A stretch of DNA of 64,000 bases from Fibrobacterota bacterium. GTDB lineage: Bacteria; Fibrobacterota; Chitinivibrionia; Chitinivibrionales; Chitinispirillaceae. Below the pieces are notes generated by a model, which saw only the letters and a list, made by a program, of their open reading frames with translations, was not told where the DNA came from and ran no database searches. Positions 44,675-53,098 of this stretch are shown one piece after another (position 1 is the stretch's first letter; the number at the start of each line of letters is the position of its first letter). Where the stretch lies: the NCBI GenBank assembly GCA_023436205.1, contig JAEZKC010000016.1:62001-126000 (forward strand). Reading direction: 5' to 3'. A program made the position numbers and the translations under genes.

Positions 44675-44756
44675 TGCGAGAAGGGGGACTCGAACCCCCA
44701 CAGGTCTCCCTACTAGATCCTAAGTCTAGCGCGTCTACCAGTTCCGCCATCCTCGC
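44675..44756 (-). tRNA. tRNA-Leu (anticodon TAG)
   Basis: 82-nt class II tRNA: acceptor GCGAGGA/TTCTCGC, D loop with GGTAGAC, anticodon loop CTTAGGA (TAG, codon CTA), long variable arm, T loop GGTTCGAGTC, discriminator A. CCA is not encoded. Directly upstream of tig. Confidence 0.96.
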
Positions 44757-44911
44757 GATCAGCACAATCCCACAACGCCGTATACAAACCTCAGAAAATA
44801 AGTAATTGACAGGCCCGTATCAATCAGGAAGTTGCTACATGCCGGTTTGGATGTATTTTTAGGTCCCGGGACCTTTTTAAAGCAATATAAGTGCAAAACG
44901 GAGACTACCCA

Positions 44912-45574
44912 TTGAAACAGGACCAAATGCCTTCTGAAGCCAAGCTCAAGTTCAACAAGCACTCGGTCTGCCAGAACTGCTTCAGATCCGAAGAGATGTG
45001 TATCTGCTCCCAAGTTAAAAGCCTCCAGAACAAAATCAGGGTGGTCATTCTGCAGCACCCTCAGGAACAGTTCAAAATGCTCAATTCCGCCCGGCTGGCC
45101 AGACTCATTCTCCAGAACAGCTCCCTGAGAGTCGGGCTTTCCTGGCCCAATTTCAAAAGTGTTGCCGGTCAGTCGGAACAACCGTCTCAATGGGGCATTC
45201 TTTACCTTAAAAACGAAAGTGATGCCGACAAACCATCCCACCGTGCTCCAATCACAGTATCTGACAGACATAATCAGGTCATCAGGGACTACTCCTTCTT
45301 ACGCGGCATCATCGCACTGGATGGCTCCTGGAAACAGGCCAAGGCCATGTGGTGGAGAAATCCCTGGTTCTTACGGCTCCACAGGATTTCCCTGAACCCC
45401 GACCACCCCTCCCTTCGCAAACAGGTAAAGAAAACTGGACTCTCCACAATAGAATCGGTGGCACTTTCACTTGAACTTCTGGGTGAATCCGCCTCTTGCG
45501 GAGAATTGATGAGAGAGCAGTATAATGAGCTGATAGTGAAACCGGTCAGCGCATTTCACGATTCACTGACTTAA
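44912..45574 (+). CDS. TapT/DTW-domain tRNA-uridine aminocarboxypropyltransferase
   Basis: 220 residues. DTW-domain enzyme that installs acp3U on tRNA using SAM. N-terminal Zn-type cysteines CQNCFRSEEMCIC, VVILQHPQEQ, and the DTW signature read as IIALDGSWKQAKAMWWRNPW. The start is uncertain: the frame opens at GTG 44891, TTG 44912 has GGAG 8 nt before it, and ATG 44927 has AGGA 5 nt before it. It is a lone gene after tRNA-Leu on the opposite strand. Confidence 0.82.
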   Translation: MKQDQMPSEAKLKFNKHSVCQNCFRSEEMCICSQVKSLQNKIRVVILQHPQEQFKMLNSARLARLILQNSSLRVGLSWPNFKSVAGQSEQPSQWGILYLKNESDADKPSHRAPITVSDRHNQVIRDYSFLRGIIALDGSWKQAKAMWWRNPWFLRLHRISLNPDHPSLRKQVKKTGLSTIESVALSLELLGESASCGELMREQYNELIVKPVSAFHDSLT

Positions 45575-45678
45575 AAATTATCCAGTCATGAATGCCTTGG
45601 TGTCCAAACCTACCCCCTCGCCAGGCAAACTATTATTTTACTTTTTCCGCCCCGAAATCATCCAACAGGAGCCGAAAA

Positions 45679-46455
45679 TTGGTAAGAACGTGCCTGCTTG
45701 CTTTTCTACTGTTATCTTTTAACTGCCGCGACGCTGAAAACCAGACCACCAGTATCATGCTGGATACCTTTTCTCTTGAACTTGAAAACGGTGGATTTCT
45801 GGGATCTGACGGGCAAGGTTACAGTGCATTTCAGGTAACTGCATCTGTTAAAAAGAAAGCACTCTCCCGCAAGGACACCGTTTTTCAGGGACCCTATGAA
45901 GCATACCTTGAGTACGGATGCGGGGAGAATGAGAAAAACAGAAGTGCAGTCAAAGTCAGTGGCAATTTCAAAGATGGAAAAAAACATGGAAAGTGGATGA
46001 ACACCTTCTATGGTTGTGAACGGACCGTTGACACCAGCACTTATGAAACGAAAATTGTGGGCAGCTACGATTCCGGCAAACGTACTGGAGACTGGATCAT
46101 TTCCCGACTGGGGCAGCCAGTCGAAACGCAGCATTACACTAACGGGAACCTTGATTCCACATCTGTAACCCGTACAGTTTCACTGGAGCAGGAAACTTTC
46201 TCTCAAACTGCAATTGACAGCACAGGCGGGCTCGACATCCAGCTCTTCCTCAGCAAACTTCCCTCTGGTGCAACAGTAAAGGATGTGGTAAAACTGCTGG
46301 GAACTCCCCACCGCACAAAGCATGAAGGCAAGAAGATTACCTGGTACTATAATAGACGATACCATGACGGAAATCGCAAATGCAGCAGATATGTGGTGCT
46401 GTTTTATGATGCCCGCTTCATGGGAGTTGAGTGCAACGAAAATGGCAAATATTAG
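45679..46455 (+). CDS. Lipoprotein with MORN-like and SmpA/BamE-like parts
   Basis: 258 residues from TTG 45679 (AGGAG 7 nt upstream), which gives a clean lipobox FNC (Cys16); the earlier in-frame start would bury it. Middle part has turn-rich strands (GNFKDGKKHGKW, GSYDSGKRTGDW), as in MORN/YwqK proteins; the end (LPSGATVKDVVKLLGTPHRTKHEGKKITWYY) resembles SmpA/BamE. Function unknown; anchored in the envelope. Overlaps the receiver-domain gene by 14 bp. Confidence 0.7.
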   Translation: MVRTCLLAFLLLSFNCRDAENQTTSIMLDTFSLELENGGFLGSDGQGYSAFQVTASVKKKALSRKDTVFQGPYEAYLEYGCGENEKNRSAVKVSGNFKDGKKHGKWMNTFYGCERTVDTSTYETKIVGSYDSGKRTGDWIISRLGQPVETQHYTNGNLDSTSVTRTVSLEQETFSQTAIDSTGGLDIQLFLSKLPSGATVKDVVKLLGTPHRTKHEGKKITWYYNRRYHDGNRKCSRYVVLFYDARFMGVECNENGKY

Positions 46456-46861
46456 AGGGAGGAGGTCGGAAATAGGTACTCTAGATGGGATCAAAATTCT
46501 GCTAATTGAAGATAACGAGGCAACAGTTTGGGGTATTTCGATTCTGCTCGGTAAACGGGGGTGCATCGTAAAAAATGCCACCAGCGCCTCTGACGCTCTG
46601 GAAATAATCCCCGAATTTCAACCGCATGTAATGCTCATCGATATCGGGTTGCCGGACATGGACGGCTGCAGTTTGGCGGAACAGATAAGAAGTCGCTCCG
46701 ATAGCAAGGCTGTATTGATTGCTGCAACAGGTTATGATGATGATGACACAGCAGAACGCATTAAGAGCGCAGGCTTTGTATACCATCTCGTAAAGCCGAT
46801 CGAGTTTGATGAACTCTATGACCTGTTAAGAAAAATCAACCCGGCTGAGCCAAATAACTGA
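46442..46861 (+). CDS. Single-domain response regulator receiver
   Basis: About 139 residues with one REC domain and no output domain: acidic pocket IEDNEA, phospho-acceptor Asp in MLIDIGLPDMDG, Thr in AATGYDD, Lys in LVKPIEF. A partner kinase must exist elsewhere. The first ATG (46442) lies inside the lipoprotein gene; the strong GGGAGGAGG at 46458 has no nearby in-frame ATG/GTG, so the start is uncertain. Confidence 0.85.
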   Translation: MANIRGRRSEIGTLDGIKILLIEDNEATVWGISILLGKRGCIVKNATSASDALEIIPEFQPHVMLIDIGLPDMDGCSLAEQIRSRSDSKAVLIAATGYDDDDTAERIKSAGFVYHLVKPIEFDELYDLLRKINPAEPNN

Positions 46862-46876
46862 GGCTGGAGCTATTCC

Positions 46877-47359
46877 ATGCAGGCTGTGATCTTCACCGGA
46901 ATACAGGGCACCGGAAAGAGCACCTTTTTCAAGGATTTCCTGTTTCGCACCCACGTTCTTGTAAGCCTCGATCTATTCAAGACCAGAACCAGAGAAAAGA
47001 AGTTTTTTGACTTATGTATTCAAACCCGATCACGTTTTGCAGTAGATAATACCAATCCCGCCCCATCTGATAGAGAACGATACATACTTCCGGCTAAAGA
47101 AAAGGGTTACGAAATCATAGGATGCCACTTTGTTTCAGATCTCGATTCCGCCCTCAAGCGAAATTCCGCACGACCAGCCAAAGAGATAGTTCCCGAACGC
47201 GGTGTACGAGCCACCCTGAAAAAGATGAAACCTCCCGGTTTTAACGAAGGGTTTGACAAAATTTACAGAGTTGAAATTGATGAAAAGGGTTTCAGAGTTT
47301 CAGATGCGCAAGGCAATGGAGTTCTCCCCCACCCGCTGTTCCGACCACGGGTTGGCTGA
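46877..47359 (+). CDS. P-loop kinase-like protein (AAA_33/PNKP-like)
   Basis: 160 residues. Walker A TGIQGTGKSTFF at the N-terminus, FAVDNTNPAPSDR as the nucleic-acid/polynucleotide-kinase-type Asp-Asn-Thr-Asn block, and GCHFVSDLDSALKRNSAR as lid. Resembles the kinase half of polynucleotide kinase-phosphatases. Substrate unknown. Convergent with nif3-like gene, 6 nt apart. Confidence 0.8.
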   Translation: MQAVIFTGIQGTGKSTFFKDFLFRTHVLVSLDLFKTRTREKKFFDLCIQTRSRFAVDNTNPAPSDRERYILPAKEKGYEIIGCHFVSDLDSALKRNSARPAKEIVPERGVRATLKKMKPPGFNEGFDKIYRVEIDEKGFRVSDAQGNGVLPHPLFRPRVG

Positions 47360-47365
47360 CCTTAC

Positions 47366-48151
47366 TTAGATTCGGGTGGGCACGTCGAGAAACTCAACCT
47401 CGATTCCAAATGTCTGCCGAAGAAGTTGCCCTACAGCCTGCACTCCCGGTTTTTCTGAGTAGTAGTGACCACAGTAAAGCACGTTTAGATTGCCTTCGAG
47501 AGCAGCATGATGATTTTCATGGGAGGATTCCCCGGTAATGAACAGGTCAACCCCCTTGGTGACAGCCTCGGGAAGTTCCCCTGAGCCGCCACCGGAAATA
47601 ATCGCCACCCGCCTGATCTTTTGAGGACCAAACGGAAGCATGGTCACCTCACCACCCAGTTTTTTCTTCAGGAGCTCAGCACAGGCCTTTATCGTAAACG
47701 CTTTTGCTAAAGTCCCCTCCCAGCCGATCATAACGCCCTTATATAGTCCAAACGGCTGCAAATTGGTAAGACCCAGCATTTCTGCCAGCTGGGCATTGTT
47801 TCCCAGTGTGGCATGAAGGTCAAGAGGTAAATGTGATGCGAAAAGATTGAGCTTGTTCTTAATGAGAAACTCGAGCTGCCTGTAAACCGGTCCGGTGACA
47901 CTTTTAATGCCATCCCAGATAATCCCATGATGGACGAGAAGCATCTGACACTTGCTTTTACAAGCGAGTTTATAGGTTTCCATGCAGGCGTCAACAGCAA
48001 GCCCAACTTTGCTGATTTCCGAAGCACCCTCCACCTGAAGTCCGTTTACAGAGTAATCCTTGATTTCTGAATTGCGAAGAGTATCATTGAGAAAAGAAAC
48101 CAGAACGTCTCTCTTTACTGCAGTGATAGCTTTTTTGGTCTTTGCAGGCAT
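47366..48151 (-). CDS. Nif3/YbgI-like dinuclear metal-centre protein (DUF34)
   Basis: 261 residues. Metal-site motifs LLVHHGIIWDG, FASHLPLDLH, ITGESSHENHHAALE. Members form hexamers with two metals per subunit; a GTP cyclohydrolase-like role was proposed, and the true role is unsettled. Followed by no gene; the YkgJ-like gene is 12 nt upstream, so likely one operon. Confidence 0.9.
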   Translation of the reverse strand: MPAKTKKAITAVKRDVLVSFLNDTLRNSEIKDYSVNGLQVEGASEISKVGLAVDACMETYKLACKSKCQMLLVHHGIIWDGIKSVTGPVYRQLEFLIKNKLNLFASHLPLDLHATLGNNAQLAEMLGLTNLQPFGLYKGVMIGWEGTLAKAFTIKACAELLKKKLGGEVTMLPFGPQKIRRVAIISGGGSGELPEAVTKGVDLFITGESSHENHHAALEGNLNVLYCGHYYSEKPGVQAVGQLLRQTFGIEVEFLDVPTRI

Positions 48152-48163
48152 GTATCTCCTCCT

Positions 48164-48694
48164 TCAGAATCCCAGGAATTTCAGAAAATCGGCAGTTCCG
48201 CCCTGGTTTCCCGAAGCATTGAAACGGGAAACCAGTTGATCATATTCATAATCATCACAATTTTCCTTGTAAACATCATCGAGAGGCGTCTGAATCTCGA
48301 TCTGTGAGCTTTTTTTTGCCTTGCAGTTCACGATCTTATTCAGAGTAATCTCCACCTCTTCCCCGCTTTCCCCCGCTTCGGTATCCACACTGTAGGGAAA
48401 GGTGCGACAGGTTTGCGGGCGAGCCGGGTAGGCAGTGCAGCCAGGTTCGGAGGAAAGGAAGATACAACGCTCGTAGCGTTTTTTCAGCACCATAGCCCGT
48501 TTACCATAGCGGAATCTGATCCACAGCCCCGCATCGGGATCGTACTCCATCTCAGATGGCGAGCAGAAGCGCACGATATCCGAGGCCGCTTTTCCGGTAT
48601 ACTCAACCAGCCGTTCCAGATCCTTGTGGGTGATCGGCACTATCGGCTCACTGCAACAGGTGCCGCATCGGGCACATTTCACTTTTGGATACAT
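48164..48694 (-). CDS. YkgJ-family cysteine cluster protein 2
   Basis: 176 residues from ATG 48694: YPKVKCARCGTCCSEPIVPITHKDLERL, CIFLSSEPGCTAYPARPQTCRTFPYSVD. The CxxCxxCC signature is at the N-terminus. A longer frame to 48769 was rejected because it crosses the prfB terminator hairpin. Metal-binding, function unknown; second YkgJ of the window (the other at 23616). Confidence 0.8.
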   Translation of the reverse strand: MYPKVKCARCGTCCSEPIVPITHKDLERLVEYTGKAASDIVRFCSPSEMEYDPDAGLWIRFRYGKRAMVLKKRYERCIFLSSEPGCTAYPARPQTCRTFPYSVDTEAGESGEEVEITLNKIVNCKAKKSSQIEIQTPLDDVYKENCDDYEYDQLVSRFNASGNQGGTADFLKFLGF

Positions 48695-48736
48695 GGCAAT
48701 TATTGATTTATGATTGTTGATTGTTGATTTCAAGAA

Positions 48737-48764
48737 CCCCGCGCAAACTGGTGTTTGCGCGGGG
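48737..48764 (-). terminator. Perfect 12-bp GC hairpin behind prfB
   Basis: CCCCGCGCAAAC (48737-48748) pairs with GTTTGCGCGGGG (48753-48764), loop of four, 10 nt after the prfB stop. T tract is poor (TTCTTG). Confidence 0.75.
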
Positions 48765-48774
48765 AACAAATTAA

Positions 48775-49873
48775 TTACTGGAAATTCAAAAGATACGATT
48801 CGATGAACATGTCGATATCACCGTCAAGAACTGCCTGTGTATTGCTGGTCTCGGTATCGGTTCGGTGATCTTTGACCATGTTGTAGGGATGCAGAACATA
48901 GGATCGGATCTGACTTCCCCACTCGATCTTTTTCTTCTCTGTCATCTTGGCCTGCCGCTCCTGCTCCTCTATTTCCCTGTAGTGCTGGCGCACCCTGGCC
49001 TTGAGGAGTTTCAACGCGGTATCCCTGTTTTTCATCTGGGAACGCTCGTTCTGACAGGCAACCACAATTCCAGTCGGTATGTGTGTCATACGAACAGCAC
49101 TGTCGGTCTTGTTGATATGCTGACCACCTGCCCCACTTGCCCGATACGTATCCACCCTGATATCCTTCTCATCAAGATCGTAATCCGTCACTTCATCCAT
49201 AATAGGATAAGCATAAACAGAAGAGAAAGAGGTGTGTCGCCGTGCATTGGAATCAAAAGGAGAGATTCTCACGAGGCGATGGACGCCGGTTTCCGCCTTG
49301 AGGTGCCCGAAAGCATACTCACCCTTTACCTCGATGGTGACACTTTTCAATCCGGCTTCTTCACCGGGTGAACTTTCAAGAATCGAGTAGGAGTACCCCT
49401 TCCGCTCCATAAAGCGAACGTACATTCTAAAGAGCATTTCTGTCCAGTCGCAAGACTCTGTTCCGCCTGCTCCACTATGAATTGAAAGAATGGCATCTGC
49501 TCCGTCATCCTCACCACTCAATTTACGTATGAATTCAAGATGGTCAATCTCTTTTTCAAGCTGATTGGCCTGCTCCACAAGTTCGGCTATTGTGTCGTCG
49601 TCATTTTCTTCGCTGGCCATCTCATAAAAGTCATTCAGATCACCGGCACCCTGCTCAGCCTTCTGCCAGGGTTCTACAATCCTCTTAAGATCTTTTATTT
49701 CCTTAAGCACTTTCTGAGCGGCATCAGCATCGTCCCAGAAACTGTTCTGACCGGACCTGGATTCTAATTGCAGTATCTGATTTTTCTTCTGATCGATGTC
49801 AAAGATACCTCCGCAGGTTATCAACGCGGCTCTTGAGTTCTCTTATTCGTGTGATGTCAATTGTTTCCGACAT
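48775..49873 (-). CDS. prfB: Peptide chain release factor 2 with programmed +1 frameshift
   Basis: Recognises UGA/UAA and releases the peptide. A 24-codon zero frame begins at ATG 49873 (AGGAGG upstream) and ends at the site CTT TGA C (TGA at 49799-49801), with an internal GGAGG just before it; +1 slippage leads into the main frame (DIDQKKNQ...). The total is about 365 residues. GGQ in SGAGGQHINK and the RF2 stop-codon motif SPF in RISPFDSNARRHTSF are present. Low RF2 favours slippage, giving autoregulation as in E. coli. No prmC is adjacent. Confidence 0.97.
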
Positions 49874-50025
49874 GTGAACTCCTCCTCTAAAATGTGCAAA
49901 TATCAGGAAAGGCAAAAATAGTTAACGGCACGCCCAACCTGGACAACTCCGAAAGGCCGTTGCGGGGAGTAATACCTCACCAATTCTGTTAATTTTCAAG
50001 GGCTTGTAGTGACTAGGACGCCACC

Positions 50026-50041
50026 ACACTAAATATTGTGT
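50026..50041 (+). promoter_or_regulatory. NrdR box
   Basis: ACACTAAATATTGTGT matches the NrdR operator consensus (ACAC, A/T-rich centre, GTGT) at nearly all positions. NrdR represses ribonucleotide reductase genes when (d)ATP is high. A second box, usual at about 15-30 bp, was not clear. Confidence 0.7.
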
Positions 50042-50058
50042 TTTTTCACGTTTTAGTC

Positions 50059-50088
50059 TTGACTTTATCTTTTTGATTTCCGTATTTT
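50059..50088 (+). promoter_or_regulatory. Sigma70-type promoter of nrdJ
   Basis: TTGACT (50059-50064) and TATTTT (50083-50088) with 18-bp spacing; the NrdR box ends 17 bp upstream of the -35, so repression could occlude RNA polymerase. Confidence 0.55.
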
Positions 50089-50181
50089 AAGGTTAATCTG
50101 CGGTGCATGGTTCTTTTGACCTCTGCAGTCCACGCAAGAAATCCCGTTTTCGATATACATTATAAAGGAGCAATGTCATCC

Positions 50182-52527
50182 ATGGTTTCCAAAGCTGGTG
50201 CTGAAGCACTTGGAAAAACCGTTAAGTCAGTAATTCTACCCACAATTGAAGAATCTCCAACCGACGGTCTCAAAGCACGTCTCACTGGAAAAAAGGTCCC
50301 ACTGAGCGACAATGCCAGAGTGGTGCTGGAAAAGCGCTACCTCGTTAAGGATGACAATGGTACTACTATAGAAACACCGGAAGATCTGCTTTTTCGCGTG
50401 GCACAGAACATCGCTTCGGCCGAGAAAAGTTTTAATCCGGAAGCTAATACGGATATATGGACTGAAAAGTTTTACAATATCATGGCGGATCTCGATTTCC
50501 TCCCCAATTCCCCCACTCTCATGAATGCCGGAAGAGACCTTCAGCAGCTCAGTGCCTGCTTTGTTCTCCCTGTGGGAGATTCAATGGAAGAGATCTTTAC
50601 TGCCGTCAAAAACACCGCACTCATTCACAAGAGCGGTGGCGGTACAGGATTTTCCTTCTCACATATCCGCCCCAAGAACGACCGGGTGAAGTCCACCAAA
50701 GGGATCTCCTCCGGGCCGCTCTCTTTCATGCGGGTTTTTGACATGGCCACGGAAACCGTAAAACAGGGAGGTACCCGCAGAGGTGCAAATATGGGCATTC
50801 TCTCCTGTACCCATCCTGAAATACTGGACTTTGTCGAGCTTAAGGCCAAAGATGGTGTGCTGTCCAATTTCAACATCTCGGTGGGCATAAACGACGAGTT
50901 CATGGAAGCCCTTAAAAAGGACAGCGAGTATGCACTTCGCAATCCCCGCACCGGTGAAGAGGTCGGGAAACTGAAGGCCTCGAGGGTGTTCAAGAGAATC
51001 GTGGAGCTTGCCTGGAAAAACGGAGAACCAGGGGTGGTTTTTCTGGATAAGATCAATGCTCACAACCCCACTCCTCACGTGGGACGAATCGAAAGCACCA
51101 ATCCCTGCGGAGAACAACCACTTCTCCCGTATGAGTCCTGCAATCTGGGATCGATCAATTTGGCCAAAATGATCACAGAGGTAAACGGCAAGCGGGCCAT
51201 CGACTTTGAGAAGCTTGAGAACGTAGTGTGCACCGCAGTGCGGTTTCTGGACAATGTTATCGAGGTCAACCGCTATCCGCTCAAAGAGATCGAGACAGTG
51301 ACAAAGTCCAACCGGAAAATTGGTTTGGGAGTGATGGGGTTTGCCGATCTGCTCATCGAGCTTGGTATCCAGTACAATTCCAGTGCCGCCGCGGAAGTTG
51401 CCGAAAAGGTGATGAAGTTTATCCACGAAGAAGCTCTCAAAGTAAGTGCCTACCTTGCAAGAGAACGGGGAACATTTCCCAATTACAAGGGATCGATTTA
51501 TGATAAAGAGGGCGGGCTTCAGCTTCGCAACGCCACGGTGACCACCATTGCCCCCACCGGCACCATCAGTATGATCGCCGGATGCTCAAGCGGAATCGAG
51601 CCGCTGTTTGCAATTGTATACGAAAAGAATGTGCTTGACGGGAAGCGATTTCTTGAAATCCACCCGGCTTTCAAGCGAGTAGCTCAGGAGGAGGGTTTCT
51701 ACTCCGAAGAGCTCATGAAGATGGTGGCCGAATGCGGAAGCCTCAATAAAATCTACGGAATTCCCAAAAGAATCCGGGATGTATTTGTTACATCTCATGA
51801 TATTGAACCGCGCTGGCATGTGTCAATTCAAGGTGCATTCCAGAAATTTACTGATAACGCGGTGTCCAAAACCGTCAACTTCCGACATGAAGCAACCGTG
51901 CAGGATGTGGAGGAAGTGTTCCGCTACGCCTATGATCTGGGGTGCAAGGGAGTAACAGTGTACCGTGATGGATCGAGGCAGAACCAGGTGCTTACAAGCG
52001 GCTCCGGCGGTGCAGTCACCACAGCCGAAGACGGCAGCTTTTCCCTGGGAACGATTCATCCCCGCCCGAGACCATCGGTAACTCATGGCCGCACTTACAA
52101 GACCAAAACCGGGTGCGGTACTTTATATGTCAATATCAACTCAGATGCGCACGGATTCTGCGAAGTGTTCACTCAAATGGGAAAATCGGGCGGATGCGCG
52201 GCAAGCAATGCTGAAGCGGTATCACGTCTTGTTTCCCTGGCACTCAGAGCTGGAATCGATCCCAGGTCCATCGTAGAACAGCTCAGAGGAATCCGCTGTC
52301 CTATTCCTACATGGCATGACGGAGAGATGATTCTTTCCTGCGCCGATGCAATAGGCCGTGTTCTTGAAAAAGCCCTCAACGATGTGCACGGCAAGGGTAA
52401 TGCGCAGATATCCTACAGTGGACTGGATATGGGATTCTGCCCTCAATGCCCCGAATGCGGTGGAATCATGGAGCACGAAAGCGGCTGCGCAGTCTGCAAG
52501 TCCTGCGGCTTTTCAAAGTGCGGCTGA
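50182..52527 (+). CDS. nrdJ: Class II (B12-dependent) ribonucleotide reductase NrdJ
   Basis: 781 residues from ATG 50182 (AGGAG 11 nt upstream); ATG 50173 is only 2 nt from the AGGAG and thus less likely; the frame itself opens at 50107. Reduces ribonucleotides to deoxyribonucleotides with adenosylcobalamin, oxygen-independent. Active-site motifs: LSACFVLPVGDS, KSGGGTGFSFSHIRP, ESTNPCGEQPLLPYESCNLGS, APTGTISMIAGCSSGIEP. The C-terminus is a Cys-rich zinc-ribbon-like tail (CPQCPECGG...CKSCGFSKCG). Regulated by NrdR. Confidence 0.97.
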   Translation: MVSKAGAEALGKTVKSVILPTIEESPTDGLKARLTGKKVPLSDNARVVLEKRYLVKDDNGTTIETPEDLLFRVAQNIASAEKSFNPEANTDIWTEKFYNIMADLDFLPNSPTLMNAGRDLQQLSACFVLPVGDSMEEIFTAVKNTALIHKSGGGTGFSFSHIRPKNDRVKSTKGISSGPLSFMRVFDMATETVKQGGTRRGANMGILSCTHPEILDFVELKAKDGVLSNFNISVGINDEFMEALKKDSEYALRNPRTGEEVGKLKASRVFKRIVELAWKNGEPGVVFLDKINAHNPTPHVGRIESTNPCGEQPLLPYESCNLGSINLAKMITEVNGKRAIDFEKLENVVCTAVRFLDNVIEVNRYPLKEIETVTKSNRKIGLGVMGFADLLIELGIQYNSSAAAEVAEKVMKFIHEEALKVSAYLARERGTFPNYKGSIYDKEGGLQLRNATVTTIAPTGTISMIAGCSSGIEPLFAIVYEKNVLDGKRFLEIHPAFKRVAQEEGFYSEELMKMVAECGSLNKIYGIPKRIRDVFVTSHDIEPRWHVSIQGAFQKFTDNAVSKTVNFRHEATVQDVEEVFRYAYDLGCKGVTVYRDGSRQNQVLTSGSGGAVTTAEDGSFSLGTIHPRPRPSVTHGRTYKTKTGCGTLYVNINSDAHGFCEVFTQMGKSGGCAASNAEAVSRLVSLALRAGIDPRSIVEQLRGIRCPIPTWHDGEMILSCADAIGRVLEKALNDVHGKGNAQISYSGLDMGFCPQCPECGGIMEHESGCAVCKSCGFSKCG

Positions 52528-52558
52528 GCTGACATCAGAAAATTGGACCATCAACGAG

Positions 52559-52592
52559 ACCTCACCTCTTCGGAGTGTGAGGTTTTCTTTTT
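52559..52592 (+). terminator. nrdJ terminator
   Basis: ACCTCAC pairs with GTGAGGT over an inner CTC/GAG, then TTTCTTTTT. Confidence 0.85.
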
Positions 52593-52661
52593 ATATGTGC
52601 CCAATAGTATCTTAATCTGATACAGGTTTCACCCGCTACAAGCAAAGCACTCAGGACCGGT

Positions 52662-53096
52662 ATGATCGAACTGAATCTTTTCAAAGAAAAATTCCGCGAC
52701 TTCGGCGAAACAAGCTACAGGTTACTCCTGGAGAATACAGAAATTACGGCATATATCTGGGTAGCCGAAAACGGGATGGTCAAAAAGGTACAGGTTAACC
52801 AAGGAGAAGAACTGTTTGCTGAAATTGCCCTAGATGGCAGAATCAAGTTTTACAGGATCAGCAACGTTCCGATCAACAGAAGCATCATCAACGATTTGAC
52901 AGCGGAACAAAAGCGAGAAATAGCTGAGATAACCGGAAAAATCAATTGCAGCGATTTAGAAAATCTTTTCAGTCAGATCAGAGCTGCGGCCAAAGGGAAT
53001 GGCAGTCCTTTTATGCTGAATGAAAAAGAGGTTTGTATAATAGAATCACTTACACCTGTTGACAGCCCGAGATCGCTTACAAATAAGGATTATTAA
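52662..53096 (+). CDS. Hypothetical protein upstream of lysA
   Basis: 144 residues: beta-rich first half (ENTEITAYIWVAENGMVKKVQVNQGEELFAEIALDGRIKFYRIS), helical second. No family recognised. ATG has AGGA 5 nt before it. lysA follows at 2 nt, so they are co-transcribed. Confidence 0.7.
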   Translation: MIELNLFKEKFRDFGETSYRLLLENTEITAYIWVAENGMVKKVQVNQGEELFAEIALDGRIKFYRISNVPINRSIINDLTAEQKREIAEITGKINCSDLENLFSQIRAAAKGNGSPFMLNEKEVCIIESLTPVDSPRSLTNKDY

Positions 53097-53098
53097 CA

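Larger units (their letters stand above)
49874..50181. other. prfB-nrdJ divergent intergenic region
   Basis: Holds both promoters; the nrdJ side has a NrdR box and -35/-10 elements, listed separately. Other palindromic signals were not seen. Confidence 0.7.

Noticed and set aside
49501..49860. prfB read as a shorter gene starting at ATA/ATG 49824
   Set aside because: The frameshift site and the upstream AGGAGG-ATG explain the true N-terminus.
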